Source of the DNA: Candidatus Berkelbacteria bacterium
GTDB taxonomy: Bacteria > Patescibacteriota > UBA1384 > VFKW01
Direction: 5' to 3'
DNA: 5,906 nucleotides
Assembly: GCA_009885355.1 (NCBI GenBank)
Contig: VFKW01000071.1
Coordinates: forward strand, 1-5,906
Shown here piece by piece: positions 1 through 5,709 of the stretch (positions are counted from its first letter, which is position 1; every line of letters starts with the position of its first letter). The notes beneath the pieces were generated by a model. That model was not told the DNA's origin. It did no database searches and saw only the letters and a list, made by a program, of their open reading frames with translations. Both the position numbers and the translations under genes were made by a program.

Positions 1-291
1 ATTAGGTGGTATCAAAATCATCTTTCACCAGATCATAGCCCTCGAAGCAAGCAGCATCCGGGAGGGTTTTGCCGATATCAGCCGACTTGCTCACAATATA
101 CTTATGAATCGATTGAGAAGTATGGGGTTGTATTGGGCGGGATGAAGGGTTTTTGGCGGGTGATGCGATGCAATCCTTGGAGTAAGGGCGGATGGGATCC
201 ATCAGGGCTGAATAATGACAAATTTCCAATGTCAAATGACAAAAGAAATCCAAAATCCAAAATCCAAAATCCAAATGACGAAATAAGATAA
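1..291 (+). CDS. yidD: YidD, membrane protein insertion efficiency factor (5' end cut by the window edge)
   Basis: Frame 1 is open from base 1 to the TAA at 289-291 (96 codons visible), with the true start upstream of the window. The translation carries the YidD signature: an N-terminal IRWYQNHLSP segment, then PGGFCRYQPTCSQYTYE (residues 20-36, conserved Cys24 and Cys30), IEKYG (38-42), FWRVMRCNPW (51-60) and GGWDP (63-67). YidD is a small membrane-associated protein that helps YidC insert inner-membrane proteins, and its gene normally lies between rnpA and yidC, as yidC is here. The family usually ends soon after the GG-x-DP motif. This one continues for about 27 polar residues (70-96) encoded by low-complexity DNA that includes the TCCAAAA repeat, so the tail is probably a late addition. 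The identity is clear; whether the tail is functional is unknown. Confidence 0.93.
   Translation: MRWYQNHLSPDHSPRSKQHPGGFCRYQPTCSQYTYESIEKYGVVLGGMKGFWRVMRCNPWSKGGWDPSGLNNDKFPMSNDKRNPKSKIQNPNDEIR
246..275. repeat. TCCAAAA heptamer tandem repeat
   Basis: The unit TCCAAAA recurs at 249, 256 and 263, with a partial unit at 270-275, giving almost four copies in perfect period 7. Related words (AAATGAC, AATTTCC) flank it at 210-280. It lies inside the 3' end of yidD and encodes part of that protein's atypical tail. I infer that it is a dispersed low-complexity repeat that has slipped into the gene end. The reverse strand reads as an FWILDFGF-like peptide, which is an artefact of the repeat. Confidence 0.9.
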
Positions 292-318
292 TTTAATAAT
301 AAAAGTGAAGGAATTGGT

Positions 319-1221
319 ATGAAAGAGTTGGTTAAAACAATATTATATAAACCATTGTATAACATTTTGATATTATTGGTGTTTTTGATGCCGGGCCACA
401 ATGTCGGTTTGGCGATAATTTTATTGACGATTTTGATTCGTTTTGCTCTGGTGCCATCGACGAATAAGTCTTATCAGGCGCAAAAAGAGATCAAGATGAT
501 CCAGCCACTGCTGGAAGAGATCAAAGAAAAATATTCAAAAGAAGAGCAGGCGCAAAAAACAATGGAGCTTTACAAGGAGCACAATGTTAATCCACTTGGA
601 AGTTGTTTGCCGATGCTTATTCAGCTGCCGATTATTTTTATTTTATATAGAGTATTTCAGGATGGGTTGAATGCGAGCCGTTTTGATTTACTATATTCGT
701 TTATTCCACGTCCGGAAGTCATGAATACGATGTTCTTGGGAATTGACTTGGCAAAGCCTGAAAAGTTTATTTTGCCGACGATTGTCGGACTTTTGCAGAT
801 GGCGCAGATGTGGCAGTTGCAAAATTATACTGGTATGAATACTAAAAAAGTTGGTGAAAATGGCAAGCCGGATATGGCAACAATGATGACAAAGCAAATG
901 ATGTATTTGACTCCGGTTATGACATTTTTTATTGCTTATCGTTTGCCGGCGGCGCTGCCTCTATATTGGGGTGCGACGACATTATTTACGATTGTGCAGC
1001 AATGGTGGTTTTTTGAGAAAAAAGGTGTTAAGAATATATATACAGAGCTAGAAATAGGCAAAGGCGAGAAGAAGGATGAAAAGGCTAAATATTTGCCGAA
1101 AGCAAAAGAAGAGCCTAAAGAGGAAATTAAAGCAGAGCCAAAGAAAACGAAAAAAATCGATGATCGAAAATTTAAGAGTAAATCTAAGGATGTGGTTGTA
1201 ACTGTAAGGAGAAAAAAATGA
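319..1221 (+). CDS. yidC: YidC/Oxa1/Alb3 membrane protein insertase (short form)
   Basis: YidC inserts and folds inner-membrane proteins, alone or with SecYEG. The 300-residue protein lacks the large periplasmic P1 domain of proteobacterial YidC and resembles the Gram-positive and CPR form. In order it has an N-terminal hydrophobic/amphipathic segment (12-25), a first core transmembrane helix (about 28-46) with the groove arginine at Arg41 (TILIRFALVP), a charged cytoplasmic hairpin (50-92), a hydrophobic segment at 95-112 (LPMLIQLPIIF), one at about 150-166, and two closing helices at 195-208 and 210-232 (LPLYWGATTLFTIVQQWW). Residues 235-300 form a Lys/Glu-rich tail of the kind that contacts ribosomes in other YidC proteins. 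The start is supported by AAGGA at 308-312, six bases before ATG. It follows yidD by 27 bases, and its stop overlaps the jag start (ATGA, 1218-1221), indicating one operon and likely translational coupling. Confidence 0.97.
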   Translation: MKELVKTILYKPLYNILILLVFLMPGHNVGLAIILLTILIRFALVPSTNKSYQAQKEIKMIQPLLEEIKEKYSKEEQAQKTMELYKEHNVNPLGSCLPMLIQLPIIFILYRVFQDGLNASRFDLLYSFIPRPEVMNTMFLGIDLAKPEKFILPTIVGLLQMAQMWQLQNYTGMNTKKVGENGKPDMATMMTKQMMYLTPVMTFFIAYRLPAALPLYWGATTLFTIVQQWWFFEKKGVKNIYTELEIGKGEKKDEKAKYLPKAKEEPKEEIKAEPKKTKKIDDRKFKSKSKDVVVTVRRKK

Positions 1222-1682
1222 GCGACAAGATTTTAATTATTACATCGGCAGCGGAAGATTTGCTGCGCAGGCTACAGGTGGATGGAATCGTGAAGGCAAG
1301 GCATGAAGAAGATACGGTGATGGTGGAAATTGAGAGTGCTGAAGCGGCAAGGATGATCGGGAATAAAGGCGAGGTTTTGGATTCGTTTGAGCATTTACTT
1401 CGGTCTTTACTCAATAAGCAATTTGAGGAATTTGTATCTGTCAGAGTAGATATCGAAGGATATAGAAAACGCAGGATGGAATATTTACGTAGCCTAGTTC
1501 GAAATGTTGCAAAGAGAGTAGTTGAAACTGGAAAACATGAAGCATTAAATCCGATGAACGCTTCAGAAAGAAGAATGGTTCATATGTTGGTACAGGAAAT
1601 TGAAGGGGTAATGACTGAGAGTATGGGAGAGCGAGCTGAGCGACAGGTTGTGATCAAGCCGCTAATGAAAAAAATTTGGTGA
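1218..1682 (+). CDS. jag: Jag/KhpB (EloR-like) KH-R3H RNA-binding protein
   Basis: This is a single-strand nucleic-acid-binding protein of 154 residues. A KH domain covers about residues 32-80 with its GxxG loop at Gly48-Asn-Lys-Gly51 (RMIGNKGEVLDSF). An R3H domain follows at about 85-150, with the Arg-x3-His signature at Arg118 and His122 (ERRMVH), preceded by NPMNASER and followed by ESMGERAERQVV. The separate N-terminal Jag-N domain of Firmicute homologs is absent. In Streptococcus and relatives the family (KhpB/EloR) binds RNA and affects cell elongation; whether that role holds here is inference. AAGGAG at 1206-1211 lies six bases before the ATG, and the gene overlaps yidC by four bases, so it belongs to the yidD-yidC operon. 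Its last codons form the left arm of a hairpin centred on the stop codon. Confidence 0.95.
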   Translation: MSDKILIITSAAEDLLRRLQVDGIVKARHEEDTVMVEIESAEAARMIGNKGEVLDSFEHLLRSLLNKQFEEFVSVRVDIEGYRKRRMEYLRSLVRNVAKRVVETGKHEALNPMNASERRMVHMLVQEIEGVMTESMGERAERQVVIKPLMKKIW

Positions 1683-1692
1683 TTTTTTTCAT
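1665..1692 (+). terminator. A/T-rich hairpin on the jag stop codon, candidate terminator
   Basis: Bases 1665-1675 (ATGAAAAAAAT) are perfectly complementary to 1682-1692 (ATTTTTTTCAT), separated by a 6-base loop TTGGTG. The stop codon TGA (1680-1682) lies in the loop and first arm base. The seven-T run could serve as the U-tract of an intrinsic terminator and the seven-A run as one on the opposite strand, but the stem has very little GC, so termination strength is uncertain. It overlaps by two bases the inverted repeat that encloses the next gene. Confidence 0.5.
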
Positions 1693-1720
1693 AACTAACA
1701 ACTGACAACAAACAACCTAC
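1691..1720. repeat. Left arm of the inverted repeat enclosing the four-helix-bundle gene
   Basis: This arm pairs with 2103-2132. The core 1698-1716 (ACAACTGACAACAAACAAC) is a perfect 19-bp complement of 2107-2125. Outward, 1691-1696 pair with 2127-2132 (two G-T wobbles), and inward 1718-1720 pair with 2103-2105. The only mismatches are 1697/2126 and 1717/2106. The arm is built almost only of A and C. Confidence 0.9.
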
Positions 1721-1743
1721 AACAACTTGGAAGAAGTAAGAAT

Positions 1744-2106
1744 ATGGAAAAATTTAGATATAAAAATTGGAAAGTATATCAAGAATCTAAATTATTATTT
1801 AAGGATATTTTAAGTTTGTATAAAGAGTTGCCGAGGGATATCAAGTATAGTTTGGGTGATCAGTTGACAAGATCAACACTTTCAATCGCTTTGAATATCG
1901 CAGAAGGAAGTGGAAAAGAATCAGATAAAGAGATGGTTAGATATTTGGAAATATCAGCAGGATCAGCGTATGAAACTTTGGCAAATTTAGATATTTTAAG
2001 AGATAATGGTTATTTGAAAAATAGTCGGTATTTAGAATATGAAACAAGAATCGCAGATATCACTAGTCAAATAGGTGGTTTCAAGAAAAAATTATCTGGC
2101 AAGTAA
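1744..2106 (+). CDS. Four-helix-bundle protein of the S23 / TIGR02436 family
   Basis: This is a 120-residue, mostly helical, soluble protein with the family features: an N-terminal FRYKNWKVYQESKLLFKDI helix, a LPRDIKYSLGDQLTRSTLSI segment (about 29-48), the highly conserved NIAEGSGKES (52-61), an RYLEISAGSAYE helix (66-77), and a final helical region with IGGFKKKL (110-117). Its length is typical. The family was first described from ORFs inside intervening sequences of spirochete 23S rRNA genes and is widespread as stand-alone genes; the bAvd accessory protein of diversity-generating retroelements has the same fold. Its biochemical role is not established, though nucleic-acid binding is often proposed. 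A loose GGAAG at 1729-1733 precedes the ATG. The gene is bracketed by a nearly perfect inverted repeat whose right arm includes its stop codon. No rRNA or reverse transcriptase is visible nearby. Confidence 0.93.
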   Translation: MEKFRYKNWKVYQESKLLFKDILSLYKELPRDIKYSLGDQLTRSTLSIALNIAEGSGKESDKEMVRYLEISAGSAYETLANLDILRDNGYLKNSRYLEYETRIADITSQIGGFKKKLSGK

Positions 2107-2132
2107 GTTGTTTGTTGTCAGTTGTAGGTTGT
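2103..2132. repeat. Right arm of the inverted repeat enclosing the four-helix-bundle gene
   Basis: This arm is complementary to 1691-1720 at 28 of 30 positions (26 Watson-Crick and two G-T). It starts in the last sense codon of the four-helix-bundle gene and contains its TAA stop (2104-2106). The whole unit, arm to arm, is 442 bases and ends 21 bases before the tRNA gene. Confidence 0.9.
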
Positions 2133-2153
2133 TAGTAGTATCATCGGCGCTTT

Positions 2154-2243
2154 GGAAGAGTCGCATAGTGGTCGAGTGCCCCGCTCTCGAAAAGCGGTAG
2201 GGCTGCAAGGTCCTCGTGGGTTCGAATCCCACCTCTTCCGCCA
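2154..2243 (+). tRNA. serU: tRNA-Ser, anticodon CGA, CCA encoded
   Basis: The acceptor arm GGAAGAG (2154-2160) pairs with CTCTTCC (2233-2239), followed by discriminator G2240 and an encoded CCA (2241-2243). The anticodon stem CCGCT/AGCGG (2181-2185 and 2193-2197) holds the loop CTCGAAA with anticodon CGA at 2188-2190, reading UCG. A long variable arm (about 2198-2215), typical of type II serine tRNAs, precedes the T arm GTGGG-TTCGAAT-CCCAC. No separate promoter is clear. It sits just after the inverted-repeat unit and just before an accessory gene. The gene symbol follows the E. coli name for tRNA-Ser(CGA). Confidence 0.97.
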
Positions 2244-2270
2244 ATTTAATTGTAATAATATCTTTAAATT

Positions 2271-3722
2271 ATGAGTAATGATCAATTACATAATCTACTC
2301 AAGGAGTTAGTTTTATTGCCCCACGAATCCGAATGGGTTGAATTTAAGGAAAATAATTATGGTCCAGAGGAGATTTCAAGATTAATTTCAGCACTTTCAA
2401 ATACTGCATGCACTAAAGGACGAGATGCAGGCTACCTTGTTTTTGGGGTGAAAGATGAAACTCATGAGATAGTCGGTACAACATTTAACCCTTTAACTTA
2501 TAAAGTTGGACAAGAGCCTCTTGAAATTTGGCTTTCACAAAGAACCACACCCAAACTTAACGTACAAATATTTAGGTTAAACTATGAAGGTAAAAATGTA
2601 GTAATTATCGAGATTCCATCAGCAAAAGATAGATCAACACTTTCTGGACAAGTTGCTTATATTCGGATTGGGAGTGTAACAAAGCCATTAATAGAGCATC
2701 CTGATCATGAAAGAATTATTTGGAATAATCCACTTCGTAGAAAATTTGAAACGGAATCTGCTTTATCGGGTTTAAATAAGCAAGAAGTTTTGGAGCTTTT
2801 AGACTCAGATAGTTTTTTTAGATTGAGTAATTTAACCAAGTCGACAAACGAAGAAGAAGTTATTGAGTTATTAGAATCAGAGGGGTTAATAGCTCATAGC
2901 CGAGGAGCCTATAGTATAACAAATTTAGGAGCAATATTATTTGCAAAGAAGTTATCCAATTTTAATACTATTAAAAGGAAAGCTATAAGAATAATTTCAT
3001 ACTCTGGAAATGATAGAGTAAATACTATTCAAGAAAGGATTGGTCAGCAGGGATATGCATCCGCTTTTCAAAATGTTGTTGCTTATATTAATGGTCAACT
3101 CCCTAGTAATGAGGCCATTCAGGAATCAATTAGGATTGAGCGTAAAATTTATCCAGAAATTGCGATAAGAGAGCTTGTGGCGAATGCACTAGTTCATCAG
3201 GATTTTACTGTTTCAGGAAATGGGCCGATGGTGGAAATATTTTCTGATCGGTTAGAAATATATAATCCTGGTACGCCTTTAGTTAATACAGATCGTTTTA
3301 TTGATTATCCACCAAGATCAAGAAATGAAATTTTAGCTTCTTTGATGCGCAGAGTAAGAATTTGTGAAGAGAGAGGAAGCGGAATTGACAAAGTAATTTC
3401 AGCAATTGAAGTATATCAATTACCTGCTCCAAGGTTTGAAACTTATGACAATGGTACAAGAATTACAATATACGCGCCAAGATCGTTTGCGAACATGGAT
3501 AGGTCAGATCGTATCAGAGCATGCTACCAGCATTGTTGCTTGAATTATGTTTCAAACAGGGATACAACTAACTCAACCCTTAGACAGCGATTAAAAATTT
3601 CGGAAAAAAATTATCCAATGGTGTCTCGGATTTTTAGTGATACTACTGATGCAAAGTTTATAAAACCATTTCAAGAAGATGCAAGTAAAAAAAATTCAAA
3701 ATACATACCAATATGGGCATAA
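2271..3722 (+). CDS. AlbA_2 (Schlafen-like) and HATPase domain protein, putative transcriptional regulator or defence-type ATPase
   Basis: This 483-residue soluble protein has three parts. Residues about 18-140 form an AlbA_2/Schlafen divergent domain, with the typical ESEWVEFKENN opening (Glu24-Phe-Lys26), GYLVFGVKD (54-62) and VAYIRIGSVTKP (128-139). Residues about 295-405 form a GHKL-type ATPase module, with REL-x2-NALVHQDF as the N-box (Asn305, His309), EIYNPG (329-334), SRNE (350-353) and the glycine loop EERGSGIDK (367-374). The C-terminal 75 residues resemble a winged-helix or wedge region but are less clear. The family is common beside mobile genes and is usually annotated as a putative transcriptional regulator; its biochemical role is mostly unproven. 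There is no Shine-Dalgarno site. ATG 2271 is the first start after an in-frame TAA at 2256 and puts the conserved domain at the usual distance. The gene begins 28 bases after tRNA-Ser, a common insertion site, and may be acquired. Confidence 0.92.
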   Translation: MSNDQLHNLLKELVLLPHESEWVEFKENNYGPEEISRLISALSNTACTKGRDAGYLVFGVKDETHEIVGTTFNPLTYKVGQEPLEIWLSQRTTPKLNVQIFRLNYEGKNVVIIEIPSAKDRSTLSGQVAYIRIGSVTKPLIEHPDHERIIWNNPLRRKFETESALSGLNKQEVLELLDSDSFFRLSNLTKSTNEEEVIELLESEGLIAHSRGAYSITNLGAILFAKKLSNFNTIKRKAIRIISYSGNDRVNTIQERIGQQGYASAFQNVVAYINGQLPSNEAIQESIRIERKIYPEIAIRELVANALVHQDFTVSGNGPMVEIFSDRLEIYNPGTPLVNTDRFIDYPPRSRNEILASLMRRVRICEERGSGIDKVISAIEVYQLPAPRFETYDNGTRITIYAPRSFANMDRSDRIRACYQHCCLNYVSNRDTTNSTLRQRLKISEKNYPMVSRIFSDTTDAKFIKPFQEDASKKNSKYIPIWA

Positions 3723-3747
3723 CTAGAAACCGTAGTTACATAGAAAT

Positions 3748-3776
3748 AAACCTGTAAAATTATAGAATGCGGGTTT
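3748..3776 (+). terminator. Weak hairpin after the ATPase gene, possible terminator
   Basis: AAACCTG (3748-3754) pairs with CGGGTTT (3770-3776), with one T-G wobble and a 15-base loop, 25 bases after the stop codon. There is no clear U-tract beyond the TTT of the stem, so this is only a candidate. The nearby word AGTTACATA is repeated at 3734-3742 and 3779-3787, flanking the hairpin. Confidence 0.3.
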
Positions 3777-3865
3777 CCAGTTACATAAGAAAATTAAAAT
3801 AATAGTTAAAGTTTAGTGTATTGATAAGTTGTTTATCTATGGTCATGATCTCAAATGGAGATAAT

Positions 3866-4000
3866 ATGAAAATCGTTGTAGGTACTAAGAATGCAGTGAA
3901 AATAAGGGCGGTTGAGAATGCAATGGGGCGGATTTATCGAAATGACCAATTTTTAATGGCCCTGCCTTGCAGGCAGGCAATGACTAATTACTGGAAGTGA
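3866..4000 (+). pseudogene. 5' remnant of a DUF84 (YjjX-like) inosine/xanthosine triphosphatase gene
   Basis: This 44-codon frame starts MKIVVGTKNAVKIRAVENAM. Over its first 28 residues it matches the start of the DUF84 gene at 5710 at about 18 positions, including the nucleotide-binding VVGT-x-N and the AVENAM segment. The two DNA stretches are about 64% identical (roughly 54 of 84 bases by hand), and similarity extends upstream into the GGAGATA ribosome-binding site. After about base 3950 the similarity stops. The frame runs through a GC-rich palindrome and ends at TGA 3998-4000, whereas the family is about 170-180 residues. The remaining three quarters, including the catalytic region, is missing. 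It is most simply an old, diverged duplicate that was truncated; a functional 44-residue peptide is unlikely. Confidence 0.78.
3961..3977. repeat. GC-rich palindrome at the truncation point
   Basis: CCTGCC (3961-3966) and GGCAGG (3972-3977) form a 6-bp stem around TTGCA. The element is sharply GC-rich within AT-rich surroundings and sits just after the point where DUF84 homology ends. It may be a REP-like dispersed palindrome or the scar of a rearrangement. Copies elsewhere in the genome cannot be seen from this window. Confidence 0.6.
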
Positions 4001-4013
4001 TCTTAGAGGTCAT

Positions 4014-4073
4014 GGTATAATTTATAAATCTAAAAAAGCCTAAAGTCCAGGGTATAATAATTTTACAATCTAA
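4014..4073. repeat. Imperfect direct repeat carrying TATAAT boxes
   Basis: Bases 4014-4033 and 4051-4073 share the pattern GGTATAAT, then an AT stretch, then AATCTAA, spaced about 37 bases apart. The first copy has TGG directly before TATAAT (4013-4021), which matches the extended -10 form TGnTATAAT. These may be tandem promoters for the downstream gene or a diverged small duplication. No good -35 box accompanies them. Confidence 0.45.
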
Positions 4074-4130
4074 CCAAACCAAAATTATTAAATTTAACTA
4101 ACGGCCATAATATTGATTTGTTTTTATTAT

Positions 4131-4136
4131 TATAAT
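4131..4136 (+). promoter_or_regulatory. Candidate -10 box TATAAT for the zincin gene
   Basis: A perfect TATAAT lies 16 bases before the ATG at 4153, with no convincing -35. A start site about seven bases downstream would fall near 4143-4145, giving a leader of about ten bases or less. That fits the lack of any Shine-Dalgarno sequence and suggests leaderless translation. Confidence 0.45.
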
Positions 4137-4152
4137 GATATAACATGAAAAC

Positions 4153-5550
4153 ATGAAAACAGAATTTATTCAACCTGATAATCAAAATGTCAAATGGGAA
4201 ATGCCCACAAATTCGTCCGAGCTGCCGATTGCACTAGAGAGCCATGAAATGGAAGAAAAGCCAAATATAAAAGAGATACTTTCTGGCAGAATCAGCCAAA
4301 AAGAATACCAACAAGTATCTTCATTGGCTAGATCGTTTGGGCCAGAAAGAAGCGATGAATACCGGCAAAGTGTCAAACAAGCTGCTGATTTTTTCCTAGA
4401 AACATTAGAAATCGATGAATCCTTGTTTGACGATCCGGCTTATCAAGAACCATTTATTGCCCTTTGCGACAGCTGGGCTTATTATAAATTAAATGGCGAC
4501 TTCCAAAATCATGAAGAACAGCGTCAATTTTTATTTGAATTTGCCAGAGTTTTGACAGCTGATAAATCCGGATTCAATCAAAGAGCTTTCGCAGACAGTA
4601 TCGAAGGAAGAGACAAGTATCTGTTCGAAGTTCCAGCATTAAAAGAAGAAAGAAAAATAGAAGTCGAAAATTTTCGTAATTTTCAAGATAGTGAACTGAC
4701 TAATTACGTCAAACAACTGTGCCAAGAAACAGGCGAAGAATCTCTATTGTCCAGATCGAGAGGTTTTTTTGGCATTACGCCAAAAACAGAAAAACCATTT
4801 GATATCATCGTGCTAAACCAAACTTGTGAGCCGGGATCGAATACTGTATCTTATGACTGGGAAACACTACAGGGCATTAATACAGCTGCCATCACTTTAA
4901 AAGATGAAAAAGGACAATATTATTTCGTCTTACCTTCCCAAGTAGCTAAAAATTTACAAAGCAAAGATAAAGATATGCGCAATTCAGCCATGGAACTTAT
5001 CAACCATGAATATGGCCATACCCAAAGACAGCTTCGTCTTGGCGTAAGTACTGATCTTGGACGGAACTTTGACGAACGCGTAATTAGTGTCGCCGCAGAA
5101 GAAGAGCCTGGTTTTTTTGACACAAAGATTTATGAGATGGTTTTGTTCGGGTCTCTTACAGACGAAGAACAATCCAATTTTAATTCAAAAAGAGAATCAT
5201 CTTACAAATCAGATAATTTACAAGCCGATTTTTATAAAGATACAGTTGATGCTTATGGTCCGCGGGTTCTCTTGCATATGCTAGCCAGTCATCCGATTTC
5301 ATACTCCCATGAAACTGGCATTGAAAAAATTCCCGGGGTTAGAAAAGGAATCCAATATCGCGTCTGCGATCTAACTGATGTTCTAATAAATGATCTGGAA
5401 GAAATTAAGCCTGGTAGTGCAGAGAGATTGACGACGTATTTTGAAAACCTTGATCCAAAATTAGCCGAATCATTTAAACAGGATTGTCTTAGCTTTCTTA
5501 TATACTTACCTGAATTTTTAGAACAAATATATTACAAAAAAGCTGCCTGA
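4153..5550 (+). CDS. Uncharacterised protein with a HEYGH zincin (metalloprotease) motif
   Basis: I do not recognise this 465-residue protein as a named family. It contains ELINHEYGHTQRQLRLG, a clear HExxH zinc-binding motif at His285-Glu286-Tyr-Gly-His289. Acidic clusters follow at FDER (306-309) and AAEEE (314-318), either of which could supply the third, gluzincin-type ligand. This predicts a zinc peptidase. There is no signal peptide or transmembrane helix, so it is probably cytoplasmic. The N-terminal 200 residues are mostly charged and helical (for example 68-90 and 120-135); a strand-rich stretch (215-262) leads into the motif, and a helical C-terminal part (360-460) follows. ATG 4153 is the first start after an in-frame stop at 4141. 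No Shine-Dalgarno site is present. An out-of-frame ATG at 4145 gives a three-codon frame ending in the overlapping ATGA. It stands alone on the + strand between a dead and a living DUF84 gene start. Confidence 0.85.
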   Translation: MKTEFIQPDNQNVKWEMPTNSSELPIALESHEMEEKPNIKEILSGRISQKEYQQVSSLARSFGPERSDEYRQSVKQAADFFLETLEIDESLFDDPAYQEPFIALCDSWAYYKLNGDFQNHEEQRQFLFEFARVLTADKSGFNQRAFADSIEGRDKYLFEVPALKEERKIEVENFRNFQDSELTNYVKQLCQETGEESLLSRSRGFFGITPKTEKPFDIIVLNQTCEPGSNTVSYDWETLQGINTAAITLKDEKGQYYFVLPSQVAKNLQSKDKDMRNSAMELINHEYGHTQRQLRLGVSTDLGRNFDERVISVAAEEEPGFFDTKIYEMVLFGSLTDEEQSNFNSKRESSYKSDNLQADFYKDTVDAYGPRVLLHMLASHPISYSHETGIEKIPGVRKGIQYRVCDLTDVLINDLEEIKPGSAERLTTYFENLDPKLAESFKQDCLSFLIYLPEFLEQIYYKKAA

Positions 5551-5563
5551 AAATCTACGTTCT

Positions 5564-5650
5564 ATGTATAGCGAGATACCATATAAAGTATCACCGAGTT
5601 CAAAAATTACGGCGATTATAGATGAATTAAAGAAAACTCATATAGGTTGA
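5564..5650 (+). CDS. Possible 28-codon small ORF or gene remnant
   Basis: The frame ATG 5564 to TGA 5650 encodes MYSEIPYKVSPSSKITAII followed by DELKKTHIG. The composition looks protein-like (a short helix with IIDELKK), but there is no ribosome-binding site and I recognise no family. GATAC (5575-5579) and GTATC (5588-5592) form a 5-bp inverted repeat inside it. It could be the leftover tail of a lost gene or chance. Confidence 0.2.
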   Translation: MYSEIPYKVSPSSKITAIIDELKKTHIG

Positions 5651-5709
5651 TATGCCTTTAAGATAAAAGATGCCTTTTAAATCTAATAATACGTTGGTTG
5701 GGAGATATT

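Larger units (their letters stand above)
3723..4152. other. AT-rich intergenic gap of 430 bases
   Basis: The gap holds a weak hairpin (3748-3776), a decayed DUF84 gene start (3866-4000) with its own ribosome-binding site, a GC-rich palindrome (3961-3977), an imperfect direct repeat carrying TATAAT boxes (4014-4073), and the putative promoter of the zincin gene (4131-4136). ATCTC at 3848-3852 can pair with GAGAT at 3858-3862, folding over the GGAG of the dead gene start. I see no intact gene or RNA gene in it. Confidence 0.7.

Noticed and set aside
2..401. Reverse-strand frames with an FGFWILDF-like peptide opposite yidD and the yidC start
   Set aside because: They are translations of the TCCAAAA repeat and lie opposite clear yidD and yidC coding sequence.
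1744..2106. Diversity-generating retroelement with the four-helix-bundle gene as Avd
   Set aside because: No reverse transcriptase or template/variable repeat pair is visible, and many stand-alone proteins share this fold.
1691..2132. CRISPR array from the repeated CAAC words
   Set aside because: There are only two arms in inverted orientation with a gene between them, and no regular spacers.
1727..2160. Shared TTGGAAGA before the four-helix-bundle gene and at the tRNA 5' end as a target-site duplication
   Set aside because: Eight bases are weak evidence. One copy serves as a ribosome-binding site and the other is the tRNA acceptor arm, so chance is more likely.
4182..5284. Other frames inside the zincin gene on both strands
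   Set aside because: They overlap a long frame carrying a recognisable motif, lack ribosome-binding sites, and show no family features.
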